DNA from: Flavisolibacter sp. | GTDB taxonomy: Bacteria > Bacteroidota > Bacteroidia > Chitinophagales > Chitinophagaceae | Direction of reading: 5' to 3' | Length of the DNA: 64,000 bases | Assembly: GCA_028288675.1 (NCBI GenBank) | Contig: JAQBNG010000127.1 | Location: 85,654-149,653, forward strand | Shown: one piece after another, positions 8,601 to 19,694 of the stretch | Layout of the letters: every line of letters begins with the position of its first letter | How positions within the stretch are numbered: the stretch's first letter is position 1 | The notes under the pieces: model-generated | The model's database searches: none | The model's input: only the letters and a program-made list of their open reading frames with translations | Told to the model about the DNA's origin: nothing | Position numbers and translations under genes: made by a program

Positions 8601-10190
8601 CTATATAGGCCGTATGGAGCTGCTGGAGGAAGACAACGTTTGACCGCTACGTGTACCTATGTGTTTACCTTCCTCCACTACTGCCTTTCCGTTTACCAAC
8701 ACATACAAAAACCCTTTTGAATACGCATGTGGCTTTTCAAATGTGGAAACATCGCTGACTTCTTTTTCATCAAAGATTACAATGTCAGCAGCAAAGCCTT
8801 CCCGTAATAAACCCCTATCCCGCAAGCCAAATTTCTGTGCCGGCAAAGAGCTCATTCTTCGTACTGCTTCTTCTAAAGAAAGCACGCCTTCTTCCCTCAC
8901 ATATTTACCCAGCACTCTTGCATTGGTACCATACCCGCGGGGATGAGGTGCACCCTGGTTATAAACCCTGATAGAAGCATCCGACGCAAACATATTGAAC
9001 GGGTATTGCATAATGCTTTTTACATCGTTCTCGCTCATGCCATGAAACACCATACCGGCACCGCCTTTTATCATCATATCCATTACAGTCTCTGTTTCTT
9101 CTTTCAGTTTATGCTTGCGGCCCATAAGCAGGTTAACCTGTTCGATACTTTTACCGTTCATGGTTGTATCAGCTTTGTAGTAGGCTACTACAGGGTAGCT
9201 AAAATGCTTCAGCTTACGCTTCTTTAATTTTTTCAGCATATATTCCGTTACATATTTGCGCACATCGGCACGGCCTAATCTTGCTTTAATGGAGTCTTGT
9301 CCATCGGCTAAAATTTCATCAGGAATTAATGTACTAAGGCTTGTACTGCTGGCGGTGTATGGATATTGGTCAATAGTTACATCTATACCTTCTTCCCTTG
9401 CCTTAATGATCATAGGAATTGTTTCGCTGCTGCGCCCCCAGTTTTGCTGTCCGCTTAATTTAAAGTGCGAGATCTCAACCGGCATCTTTGCCTCTCTTCC
9501 AATATGTATCGCTTCGTTGATAGCCGCTACAACGCTATCACCTTCATCACGCATGTGCGATGCATACACGCCTTTGTATTTAGCAGCGGCTTTAGCAAGA
9601 CCAACCACTTCTTCGGTGGATGAATAGGTGCCCGGTATATAAATTAAGCCGGTGCTAAAACCAACAGCGCCATCCTGCATAGCTTTCTCTACCAAGGCTT
9701 CCATTTTCGTTTGTTCATCTGCTGTTGCTTTACGATTAGCAGTTCCCATTACCGCACGGCGTACATTGTTATGGCCGATTAGCGAGGCAACGTTAATAGA
9801 AAGTTTTATGGAGTCAAGCCTTTGCAGGTAGGCCTTTATGTCTACGCTTGATGAGCCGCAGTTGCCGGTAACAACCGTTGTTACACCATCATAAATAAAA
9901 TTATCGGCAGTAGGGTTCTCTACTTCATCGCCTTCAATGTGTGTATGTACATCAATAAAGCCGGGAGCTACTACCAGGCCTTTTGCATCAATGGTTTTTG
10001 TTGCCGTTATATTTTGCAGAGAGCCAATCTTTACTATTTTCCCATCCTTCACCGCAACATCTGCATAGAACCAGGAGTTGCCTGTACCATCTAAAATGCG
10101 GCCGTTCTTTATTAAAATATCAGCAGTTGTTTGTGCCTGCACTATACAATTAAGAAGGAGAGCGGCTGTAATAAAAAGTATAAACTTCAT
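8601..10190 (-). CDS. N-acyl-D-amino-acid deacylase / D-aminoacylase-type amidohydrolase
   Basis: GFIDVHTHIE metal motif, VVTGNCGSSS, signal peptide. Confidence 0.88.
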   Translation of the reverse strand: MKFILFITAALLLNCIVQAQTTADILIKNGRILDGTGNSWFYADVAVKDGKIVKIGSLQNITATKTIDAKGLVVAPGFIDVHTHIEGDEVENPTADNFIYDGVTTVVTGNCGSSSVDIKAYLQRLDSIKLSINVASLIGHNNVRRAVMGTANRKATADEQTKMEALVEKAMQDGAVGFSTGLIYIPGTYSSTEEVVGLAKAAAKYKGVYASHMRDEGDSVVAAINEAIHIGREAKMPVEISHFKLSGQQNWGRSSETIPMIIKAREEGIDVTIDQYPYTASSTSLSTLIPDEILADGQDSIKARLGRADVRKYVTEYMLKKLKKRKLKHFSYPVVAYYKADTTMNGKSIEQVNLLMGRKHKLKEETETVMDMMIKGGAGMVFHGMSENDVKSIMQYPFNMFASDASIRVYNQGAPHPRGYGTNARVLGKYVREEGVLSLEEAVRRMSSLPAQKFGLRDRGLLREGFAADIVIFDEKEVSDVSTFEKPHAYSKGFLYVLVNGKAVVEEGKHIGTRSGQTLSSSSSSIRPI

Positions 10191-10206
10191 TCCTAAAATT
10201 AAGGAA

Positions 10207-11442
10207 CTACAAATAACTCAGCCACCATTGTTTGTGAGTTTGCTTGTAAATGCTGAACCATTTGCAAAGAGGATAGAGCGAGGCTACAACAAGTATCCAA
10301 ACGAGATAGACAATTGCTAAAGAATACCCTTCGCCCGGTACCAGGAATTTAGCAAAGCTGTTGGGGTGTATTACCTGGCCTTCTTCAAACGAATGTCCCC
10401 TGGCAAGAAAAAAAGCGGCAGATAAAATATGAATAAGGTAAAAATGAAGAACATAATAAAAGAAAGGCACCTTGCCATACACCGTAATGATTTTTGACAA
10501 TACCGTTTTTATGTTACCTACCCATGCCAGGAACAAAATGGCAGGGCCGATAGTCATGCACATGTATAATAACGAAGGCGGATATTTTACCGTATCAACA
10601 AAAGACAGGACTGTGTACAACAGGTTCTTTTGTGTTGACCAGTGTTGCGCATCGCCGTATTTATTTGTGGCTCTTAAAACAATAAAGAAGAGAATAATAC
10701 CAAGCCCTAACCATGTTAGAATTTTTCTTCTTTGTATTCCTTCGTAGCTCGTAAAAAATTTTCCAAAGCAATAACCGGCTATCATTAATCCTGTCCATGG
10801 CAAAAAGGGATATAAAATCAACAGGTCGTGGCTGCCGGGAACATCATGAAAGTTAGGACGGTGCAGCAAATCATATACTAAACCAAGCTGCATTCCTCTT
10901 TTGCCGGCTTCGTAAAAGTCAAGCGAATTATGACCAAGCACAATGAGCAGTCCAAGTGCGGCAATCAGTTTAAACGGTAACCAAATTACCAGGCCAAGGA
11001 TACACATACTAATACCAATCGACCAGATGGTTTGTAAGGCCACCACGCTGAAGCCGAGATCGAAACTAAAAGCAAAATTCATCAGGATCAATTCAATCAG
11101 TATCAGCCAAAGCCCTCTTTTAATTAAAAAGCCGCTTAGCTCTTTTTTGGTTTTCCTGGCGCTTTGAAAGTAAGCGGATGTACCGGCAAGAAAGACAAAA
11201 ACAGGAGCGCAAAAATGGGTGATCCATCTTGTGAAAAACAAGAAAGGCGTAGTAGTTTGCAAATTAAGCGGGTCTTCGGTAAAAGCCGGTGCATGAAAAA
11301 AGTCACGGGTATGATCCAATGCCATAATGATCATCACCAGGCCGCGTAACAAGTCAATGCTATTGACACGAAATATTTTTTGATTTTGCAGCGGAGGCAA
11401 AGTGGCGGGCATCCAAATGGCGGATGTAACAGCAGTTGGCAT
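10207..11442 (-). CDS. DUF1624 / heparan-alpha-glucosaminide N-acetyltransferase-like membrane protein
   Basis: SIDLLRGLVMIIMALDHTRDFFH and multiple TM segments. Confidence 0.82.
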   Translation of the reverse strand: MPTAVTSAIWMPATLPPLQNQKIFRVNSIDLLRGLVMIIMALDHTRDFFHAPAFTEDPLNLQTTTPFLFFTRWITHFCAPVFVFLAGTSAYFQSARKTKKELSGFLIKRGLWLILIELILMNFAFSFDLGFSVVALQTIWSIGISMCILGLVIWLPFKLIAALGLLIVLGHNSLDFYEAGKRGMQLGLVYDLLHRPNFHDVPGSHDLLILYPFLPWTGLMIAGYCFGKFFTSYEGIQRRKILTWLGLGIILFFIVLRATNKYGDAQHWSTQKNLLYTVLSFVDTVKYPPSLLYMCMTIGPAILFLAWVGNIKTVLSKIITVYGKVPFFYYVLHFYLIHILSAAFFLARGHSFEEGQVIHPNSFAKFLVPGEGYSLAIVYLVWILVVASLYPLCKWFSIYKQTHKQWWLSYL

Positions 11443-11519
11443 ATGAATTAGTTTAGGTGGAAGAATGAATCATACACAAGATATTACTATCTGCAAAAAA
11501 TAATCGTAACCGGTTTCGG

Positions 11520-11978
11520 CTATTGCATCATTGATAAATACGCCTTTGTTGACACAGGCTCCCATTGTAACAATTTTTCTTCTTTAACCGGGTGTAGCCT
11601 TTTTACAATTTGTACTTCTGAAATATTATATGGATTGTACCGGATGGTCATACTTCCGTTGATGGCCGTATGCAGCAATTCGTGCGGAGGAAAAAATGAA
11701 TCTACACTAGCGATAAAACCGGCCCCTTTTGACGGCAGCACGGCCACTTTGAGTTTTAAAAAGGGAAGATAACGGCCAGGCTCATTTATCACTTCTATTT
11801 TCAGGATTTGTGCGGCTGCTTCTATACCGTTTTGTTGCAACCATCTTGCCTTTTGCCACCTGCTAATAATAGCGATACCAAAGTGAAGAACAAAAAAGCT
11901 TGCGCTGCTACCAATGGCCGCTGTGAAAAAGAAGAAGAAACTCATGGCTGAAAATTTATATGAGTAAGATAAAGGCAA
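11520..11978 (-). CDS. DUF3592-like membrane-anchored hypothetical protein
   Basis: One TM segment plus beta-rich domain ending GSMTIRYNPYNISEVQIV. Confidence 0.6.
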   Translation of the reverse strand: MPLSYSYKFSAMSFFFFFTAAIGSSASFFVLHFGIAIISRWQKARWLQQNGIEAAAQILKIEVINEPGRYLPFLKLKVAVLPSKGAGFIASVDSFFPPHELLHTAINGSMTIRYNPYNISEVQIVKRLHPVKEEKLLQWEPVSTKAYLSMMQ

Positions 11979-12190
11979 CTTGTTTCCCGGATCAAATAGA
12001 TTTAACCAACGGCAGGTTTCGTTTAGTAAACGGGAAAAAATGAAGCAGTGCTTACTGGCACTGCTTCAAAATAAAAACCATCCGATTGTACTTACTGAAG
12101 TAATCTAAAGAAAAGGGCAGTAGTAGACTTGTTAATTATCAGCTTCCTTAGGGATTGTCCTGAGCTTGCCGAAAGATCAGGATGACAAGA

Positions 12191-12432
12191 TTAATTGCGC
12201 AATACCATTATTTCTTTCGTATTGGCGGGGTTGTATTTTACTTTTAGCATACTGCCGATGCGAAGTTGGCTAAGGTCAATAAGGGTAAGCACCGCACGGG
12301 TTTCGGATACAAAATTTCTACCGGCTGCCGGATGCACTTGTAGCTGTAGTTTTATTTGCGGCTGCTTGTTTACATATAGGCCTGTTTGCTCCATGTGTAA
12401 GAGTACTGCGTTAGCTTCAAGGCCTTCTGCAC
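12191..12432 (-). pseudogene. C-terminal fragment of a DUF3592-like paralogue of 11520-11978
   Basis: EGLEANAVLLHMEQTGLYVNKQPQIKLQLQV...GSMLKVKYNPANTKEIMVLRN*; no N-terminus. Confidence 0.65.
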
Positions 12433-15052
12433 CATCACATTTCGCTTTTCATCCAATAGATACACTACACAATCTTCCAGCTTCAATTGCGAGATGCAGT
12501 TGCGGGCAATATCCCAGCAAATTTCATTTGCCGAGTTTTCGCCGTAAAGCGAATTAGCAAAATAATCTATGGTTTCATCCATGCGTTGTTCTGCCTTACG
12601 TTTTTGCCGGAAACGGTAAATAAAATAAAAGCTGAAGGCGCCCCCCTATTGCGAATAAACTTATAGCCCACCAGCTTAACCAAAAAGGTGCAAGAATGCG
12701 TATGCTGATTGGCGCCGCCTCTTTCCATTTGCCAAGTCCGTATTGTGTGCGGAGCAAAAGTTTATACCTGCCCGGTGGCACATTGGTATAGCTCGCCGAT
12801 GTTTTATCAATCACCCTCCAATCTTTATCAAAACCTTCCAGGCGATATGCATATTGCAGACCAGCGGTTTGGTAAATCAAGAGCGGAAAAATCAAAGGAG
12901 AAAAAATTTCATTGTATTTCAATTCTACATCGGTAAGCTCATAGTAAGACTTATTGAATAGCTTAGGCTGATCAAAAACTTTAAAATTTACCAGGTGTGG
13001 TGCCGACATGCCTTCCCTCGGTTGAAACGCCTTTTCGTTAAGTACGCAAAAGCCTTTGTTGCTGCCGATCCATGCGCTGTTTTCATCATCAATAACAGCG
13101 AACGTTTAGATAAGATGACATGCGGCAGCAAAGCGTTCAAATTAAACGATACGGCTTTGCCTGTATTTGCATCCAGCTTTACAACCTCGTTGGTTGTTGT
13201 AACCCATATAGTCTCTCCATCCCTGGCAGCTACATTAAACAGGTTTTGCGTAGTCGCAGGCAAAGGATACAACGGGCTTTTTTTTGTTTTAGGATCATAG
13301 AAAACCAGGCCGTTATTTGTAGCCAGCCATACTGCACCCCTGCTATTTATTGCCATTGCTGTAATCGTTTTCATTACGCTGTCTTTTTCATAAAAATGAC
13401 GGGTGCTTTTTTTAGTTAGTAGATCATATTCATGCAATTGGCCGCTGCCTGACTCTACCCAAAGCTTTTTATGCAACGTATCATACGCTGAAGAATTAAT
13501 ATCATGAAAAGAAAAAAGAGAATCGGTGCCATCGGAATTACTGCTGTAAAAGCAGTGGCCAGTTTTTATATCATACCGTGCTGCCCCGCCATTAAATTCC
13601 ATCAGCAGGAGTTCGCCCGGCACTGTATAATAAGTTTTAGCTATGCCATTTGTAAAAAGCTCGAATGGCTGCAGCTTCATTTCATCTTTTGCAATAACAC
13701 GTTTGAAAGCTGCTGTTTTTTTATTGTAAAACGATAGGCCGAAATCAGTAGCCATAATAATAGTATCGCCATGCATAGTTAATGAACGCATAGCCCCTGC
13801 AGGATAATTTCCGGAAGCAGTAACGGAATAAGTGTAGTTAAAAAACCGGCCGTTGCTTTTAGTGAGTTTACTTAACCCTTTACTTGTCCCTACAAACATT
13901 TCATCTTTACCAACAGGTAAAAATCCATGAACACCATCATCGGCAAGGGATGCAGGGTTAGAATAATCACGCTGGTATATTTTTATAAAATCCTGCCTCG
14001 GTTGAAACCATACAACCCCTCTTTGCGACGTGCCGTACCAGATATCACCATCCCGATCTTCAAATACATTCATGCCTTTGCCCTCTTGCTCCACATACGG
14101 ACGGGGTAAGAAGGTTCGCTCTTCAACGGGTAGATGCTGTTGCCGGATAGAATGTATTCTACAAGACCGTAAACAGAATTGGCCAGCCAGATCCTTCCCT
14201 TTGAATCTTTAAGCACACCACCTGTTTCATTATATTTTTTAGAAGTAAATGGGTCAAAAGGCGGCGGCGCAGGCCTGAACTGCAAGGTTCGGGTGTTGAA
14301 TAACACAAAGCCCGGTCTCGCCATAGAGATCAGGATCTCGTCACTATTTACAAATTCTCCATCGTGCATGGAAGCCATTCCATAGCCATACTTTTCTTTA
14401 TCAAAGGGAATTTTTTTAATGGCATTCTTCAGTAAGTCATAAAAGAAAATACCACCGTCGGTTAGTATCCACATCTTGTCTTTACCCTGCGGAATAATCA
14501 TAGCGACACCTTCATTTTCTATACTACCGTTAAATAACGGGGTCAGGTCTTCTATAGCCTTTGTTGTTTTTGTATAGCGAAGCAGTGTACCACCGCAGGC
14601 GAAGTAGATCCTGCCTTGAAGGTCTTCGTAAACACCCCAAACCGCGGCATTATACTTTTTTCCATTTTTAATAACCTCGTAAGCGGCAATCTTTTCAAAC
14701 CGTCGGTAGCGTAATTATATTTTACAACACCCTGGTGCCCGCAGGCCAGCCACATATCGCCATCTCTATCCTTAAACAGCCAATAAATAACGTTGCCGGG
14801 AATTGAAAAAGGATCTTTCGCATCGTGCAAATATTGTTTGATGCCATGGCCATCGTAACGGTTAAGTCCATTGGTGGTGCCTATCCACATAAAACCGTAT
14901 TTATCCTGGCTAATGCTCGAGGCAAAATTGCTGGATAAACCCTGGTCCATACCAAGTGTTGAAAAATGATAGCTGGATTGACACTTTGCAAAAAGATAGG
15001 GGAAGTACCAACAGCAGTATAAATAGTCGTATCCGCATAAAGATGAAGGCAA
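12421..15052 (-). pseudogene. Two-component-type propeller sensor (Reg_prop/Y_Y_Y/GAF start), frameshifted and truncated before the kinase
   Basis: Fragments 14552-15052, 14070-14501, 12988-14094, 12596-13009, 12370-12582 in different frames give one collinear protein; ends in GAF-like ARNCISQLKLEDCVVYLLDEKRNVMVQKA. Confidence 0.85.
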
Positions 15053-15247
15053 AAAGATACCTTTTCAATTTAGAACGAATTGCACCAAACAGCGAACGGC
15101 AGGTGTGGATTCACCAACGGTGAAAATGTCTTTACTGATTTTGCGACTTAAAAGGAGCATTGCTTACCTGCTTATAAAATTCAATTCACCTGGTTTCATC
15201 AAAGCATCATGTAGCAACTGAGTAAATCAATAACGTTTTAAAAAGAC

Positions 15248-15279
15248 AAAGAGGCTGTCTCATTACGGACAGCCTCTTT
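15248..15279 (-). terminator. Intrinsic terminator region between the propeller pseudogene and the M48 gene
   Basis: AAAGAGGCTGTC ... GACAGCCTCTTT. Confidence 0.6.
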
Positions 15280-15325
15280 ATAAATAGTTAAGAAAAGTTT
15301 TTTGCATCTTCATCGCCCTACTGCA

Positions 15326-16213
15326 TTAAGGCACTTCAATCACCGTCCACGAGTTAGTGCGGCGGCTCCATATAATAGCATAGTCTTTACCATGTAATAA
15401 TTTATAAGTACGGGCACGACTATCGTTGCTAAAACGTAACCAGCCGTAATTATATACATCGAACTTAAATACAAATGGCTGTGTTGTTTCAAGCGCAGCC
15501 GCGTTAAACTTTTTCCCATCATCCGACAAATAAACATTCATAGCGGTATTGCCGTAAAGCGATAGATAGATCCAACTGGCATCAGGCGCAGATGGCGGCG
15601 GATTTTCCTGGGGTTGCGGCGCTGCTCCTCCTGATCCGCCTGAAGTGGTATTGGCTGATCCGTTTGCATAATTCCAGCCTTGCAAAATATATTTTAAGCG
15701 GTCAGCTTTTCCCGGATGCGTAGAACTGGCCGCGGCCGAAGCAATTTTTTGCATAGCGGCCATTGCTTCATTTGCAGTGGCGCCAAGCTTTGCCATTACA
15801 TAGCCCGAAAAATAATCGGCTTCAAGCTCTTTAGGTGGCGTGCTTCCCTGGCGATCCACTACGTGGTTGCGGTAATGATGTCCCATCTCGTGTGCCAGCA
15901 CGCTGATAGAAGCCCATTTTGTACCGGCATAGCTATCTAGGTTCTCTAAAAAATCATTGTCGTAAATAATGTAGCGTTTGTTACGGATGATGGTTGCGTA
16001 TGCATTGTTGATGCCGTTTTGTTCCTGCACCAAAAAATTCTCTTTCCAGTTAATGCTGTCAAGCATTGTAGTAACATATTCCCTGGCTTCGTACACCGAA
16101 TTAAAATTTGATTTTACAGAAGCAGGAGGAATAATAATGCCGCACTGATTTACTTTTTGTGCAGGAGCGAAGGAGTAAATAAAGATGGCAATAAGCAATA
16201 AAGCTTGTTTCAT
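15326..16213 (-). CDS. Secreted M48-like zinc metalloprotease
   Basis: Signal peptide, SVLAHEMGHHYRNH (HEXXH), KELEADYFSGY. Confidence 0.82.
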   Translation of the reverse strand: MKQALLLIAIFIYSFAPAQKVNQCGIIIPPASVKSNFNSVYEAREYVTTMLDSINWKENFLVQEQNGINNAYATIIRNKRYIIYDNDFLENLDSYAGTKWASISVLAHEMGHHYRNHVVDRQGSTPPKELEADYFSGYVMAKLGATANEAMAAMQKIASAAASSTHPGKADRLKYILQGWNYANGSANTTSGGSGGAAPQPQENPPPSAPDASWIYLSLYGNTAMNVYLSDDGKKFNAAALETTQPFVFKFDVYNYGWLRFSNDSRARTYKLLHGKDYAIIWSRRTNSWTVIEVP

Positions 16214-16432
16214 ACAGGTAGTTATTTTTTAATGAACACTAAAGCTGTACAGTCAATAAACAGGCCAACACATTAATTGATTTCAATGGCATAGACCGGT
16301 TCACAAAGTTTTAAGATAATGGCTGGCTAATAAATTGCATAGTCTGTACAAGTAACACTCTACTGCTTTTGTCATCCATGTTCAATGGCAATATATCATG
16401 GCTTTTGCATTTTTAGGTTACGATAGCCTTAC

Positions 16433-19003
16433 ATGAAAAACAGGCTGTATTTCGTAAGTAAACATGAAGTTGTGAAGAAGGCAAACCAATTATTAATTAT
16501 AGAAGCCGACGCCACCCTGGAGCCACTGCTTTCCCAATTCAATTCTATATTTCAATCGTTGTCAGATACACCTGTTATAGTAGAGCCTTTATTGAATGTT
16601 GCAAATGCCCTCATAGATTCATCGCCGCAGCTTGTACTGTTACATAGCAATCTCACTACTATGCAACACCTGCAGCAGTTCGTTCACCTGCTTACCTTAT
16701 TGCCTTTTTCAAACTTCATCATCGTAAGCAATGAGCAGGACGAGGAATTATGCCTGATGGCATTGGAAGCCGGTGCTGGTGATAGTATAAAAAAAGAACA
16801 CCTCTCCCTTTACTACCTGCGTAAGGCAATCTTATTAAGCCGTCGTAAAAACCGCGTTCAAAAAGAGTTGAACCAAAACAGGGAACAACTTTTAGCCTGT
16901 ATTCAAAACACCCCAAACGTTGCCGTACAGTGGTATAACAGCAAAGCCGAAGTATTATTCTGGAACGAGGCATCGGAACGCATTTTTGGCTGGACGGCGG
17001 AAGAAGCAGTAGGAAAAACTGTTGACCAATTAATTGTTATTCCTGAGAACAAGGAGTTTTGGGTGCATAGGATTAATGAGCTTTCAAAAACCGGCACACG
17101 CTACCAAACAGAAGAGTGGTCGTTCAGCTACCGTGACGGACGCGAAGGATGTTGCATCTCTACACTTTTCCCAATCCCTTCTTTTGGTACAGAGCCGTGG
17201 TTTGTTTGCATGGATGTAGAAATTACCGACCGCAAACAAATGGAAAAAGCCTTGCGGAAAAGCGAAGAGGGCTACCGTACGCTTTTTAACCAGGCTTCGG
17301 ACGCCATTTTTATTAATGATGATAAGGGCCGGCTTTTAGATATGAATGAAATGGCTTGCCAACTTTCTGGCTATACAAAAGAACAGTTAGTAGAAATGAA
17401 CATAACCGATTTGTATGGCAGTGAGGAATTGGCGGCCCGGCCGATTATGTGGGAAGAACTTTTGGCAGGAAGGCGAACCGCTTTGGAACGCAACCTGCTC
17501 CGTGCAAACGGTAACAACATTCCAATAGAAGTAACGGCGCAAATGTTTAACGATGGACGTGTTATGGCCATCATACGTAATATTTCGGAACGAAAAAACA
17601 CCGAAGAAGCTTTGAAGCGAAGCGAGGAAAAGTATCGCTCATTGGTAGAGCAACAGGCCGATGCCATTACCATTTTTAATGCAAGCGGAAAAATACTGGA
17701 TGTAAATACCAGTGCCATGCAAATGCTTAAATACACAAGAGAAGAACTTCAGAACATGACCTTGACGGATATACTTTTAGAAGAAGGTGCAGCCAATAAC
17801 CCTGTTAGTTTTACCAGCTTGAAAGAAGGTGCAGCCACTATAAAGCAACGTAAAATGCGCAGAAAAGACGGTGGCCTGGTAGAAACAGAAGTGAATGCCA
17901 AGCACCTGGGTGATGGGCTATTTATTGCCTCTGCCCGCGACCTTACTGAACGTATAGAAGTACAGCGTGAAGTAGAAAAAGGAAACGAACTTTTAGATTC
18001 TATCATAAACAGTATGCCGGGGCTTTTTTATTTATTTAAAAAAGATGGCGGTTACCTGCGATGGAACAAACAGCTTGAACTCATCACAGGATATTCGCCA
18101 GAAGAGATTAGCCGCATATCGCCGCTCGATTTTTTCAGTAATGAAGAAATGCCCCTTATTGTAAAAGCAATTGAGAAAACCTTTGAAAATGGTAGCTGGA
18201 AATTAGAAGCAAACCTGCTTACAAAAGATGGCCGCAAGATTCCGTACTATTTTACCGGCGCTCTCATAAATTATGCTGATACCGAGTGCTTGCTTGGAAT
18301 GGGCATCGACCTTTCAGCAATAAAAAACCTGGAGAAGGAGCTATCGCAACAAAGAATTGCAGTGCAAAAAAAGATCATGCAGGCAATGATTGATGCCGAA
18401 GAAAAAGAAAAGGGCAAACTAGGCCTGGAACTGCACGACAATATTAGCCAGATACTCTCCGTAGTGCGGATGTACCTTACCATACTTGACTCCAGTCATG
18501 TGCCCGAAGGAGTTACCCTGTCACGAACCATTCAATTACTGGATACCGCTATCAATGAAATTCGCGACCTCTCACATAGCCTTGCCATCAGCTATAAATT
18601 TGAAGTAGGTTTAACTGAGGCTTTACAGGAAATGATTGATAAGATCAGGCTAACCCGTGGTTTTTCTATTGACTTGATACTGCATCCTGCGTTGAATGAA
18701 CGTACAAACAGCCATCAAAAATTAGCCCTTTACCGTATTGTACAGGAACAGTTGAATAACATCATTAAGTATGCAAAAGCATCGGAGGTAGCAGTGCATA
18801 TTGATGTAACACACGATAAAGTGCATTTAAAAATAAGCGACAATGGCGAAGGCTTTAACCCGCTAAAAGTTGATAAGGGTTTAGGGTTGAATAACATCAC
18901 CAACCGCGTGGAGGCCCTGGAAGGGAAAGTTACCATTCAATCGGCTCCTGGTAAAGGTTGCGTGGTAACAGTAAACCTGCCAACGCAAACAAGAAAAGAG
19001 TAG
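16433..19003 (+). CDS. Multi-PAS sensor histidine kinase (HisKA_3-type)
   Basis: Several PAS repeats (FNQASDAIFINDDKGRLLDMN...), LELHDNISQILSVVRMYL dimerisation motif, HATPase SDNGEGFNP / GLGLNNI. Confidence 0.9.
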   Translation: MKNRLYFVSKHEVVKKANQLLIIEADATLEPLLSQFNSIFQSLSDTPVIVEPLLNVANALIDSSPQLVLLHSNLTTMQHLQQFVHLLTLLPFSNFIIVSNEQDEELCLMALEAGAGDSIKKEHLSLYYLRKAILLSRRKNRVQKELNQNREQLLACIQNTPNVAVQWYNSKAEVLFWNEASERIFGWTAEEAVGKTVDQLIVIPENKEFWVHRINELSKTGTRYQTEEWSFSYRDGREGCCISTLFPIPSFGTEPWFVCMDVEITDRKQMEKALRKSEEGYRTLFNQASDAIFINDDKGRLLDMNEMACQLSGYTKEQLVEMNITDLYGSEELAARPIMWEELLAGRRTALERNLLRANGNNIPIEVTAQMFNDGRVMAIIRNISERKNTEEALKRSEEKYRSLVEQQADAITIFNASGKILDVNTSAMQMLKYTREELQNMTLTDILLEEGAANNPVSFTSLKEGAATIKQRKMRRKDGGLVETEVNAKHLGDGLFIASARDLTERIEVQREVEKGNELLDSIINSMPGLFYLFKKDGGYLRWNKQLELITGYSPEEISRISPLDFFSNEEMPLIVKAIEKTFENGSWKLEANLLTKDGRKIPYYFTGALINYADTECLLGMGIDLSAIKNLEKELSQQRIAVQKKIMQAMIDAEEKEKGKLGLELHDNISQILSVVRMYLTILDSSHVPEGVTLSRTIQLLDTAINEIRDLSHSLAISYKFEVGLTEALQEMIDKIRLTRGFSIDLILHPALNERTNSHQKLALYRIVQEQLNNIIKYAKASEVAVHIDVTHDKVHLKISDNGEGFNPLKVDKGLGLNNITNRVEALEGKVTIQSAPGKGCVVTVNLPTQTRKE

Positions 19004-19057
19004 GCAGTAATTAGTAAGCAGTAAACAGCCAGAACGTTCACTACACTTACTGCTATC

Positions 19058-19603
19058 CTACTCATTACCGCCACCTTTATCACCCACAAACCACTGCTCC
19101 TTATTTTTAAAAAGAACATTAAACGTGGTAAGCGAACCATAGATACGTGTGATATATTGTTGCAGGTTCACCTTGTCTTCATCGGTTAGCTTTTTATGCG
19201 CATTGATCTGTTGCTCCATAACACGGATGCGGTCGCGCAGCATTACAATCTTATGGAAGAAGTCTTCAATTGGGATCTCTTTTGGCTTAAGTGATTTATC
19301 CGCCGGTTGCAAGCTCATGATTCCTTTTTGCCAGCGGTCGCCTAAGGGAACTATTTCATTGACACCATTCCAAAGGCGTAAAATTTTCAGCAACGATTTC
19401 TCCACTTCGGAATGTGTTTCTACTTCTTCAGTTACATTTTCGGGAATGATCTCTTCCAGCGCCGTATCGCCTTTATCAACTTCTTTAATGCCATGATAAA
19501 TAAAGGAGATAAGATAGGTTGCATAGCGAACGCCAACAATAACGCCCGGGCCGTGCTGGGTATGTTGAAGTCGGGTGCCGATGCCTAAAGTCAGTTGATC
19601 CAT
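19058..19603 (-). CDS. Conserved hypothetical with N-terminal Tudor/UvrD-C-like domain
   Basis: GIGTRLQHTQHGPGVIVGVRYATYLISFIYHGIKEV; remainder helical. Confidence 0.55.
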   Translation of the reverse strand: MDQLTLGIGTRLQHTQHGPGVIVGVRYATYLISFIYHGIKEVDKGDTALEEIIPENVTEEVETHSEVEKSLLKILRLWNGVNEIVPLGDRWQKGIMSLQPADKSLKPKEIPIEDFFHKIVMLRDRIRVMEQQINAHKKLTDEDKVNLQQYITRIYGSLTTFNVLFKNKEQWFVGDKGGGNE

Positions 19604-19694
19604 TTTATTTTGTTTTTATAAATTCGTTTGAAGCAAATTTTGTATAAGCAATGCTGTAATTGCTCACGCTAAATAAAAGATTGTAGGAAAAAGG

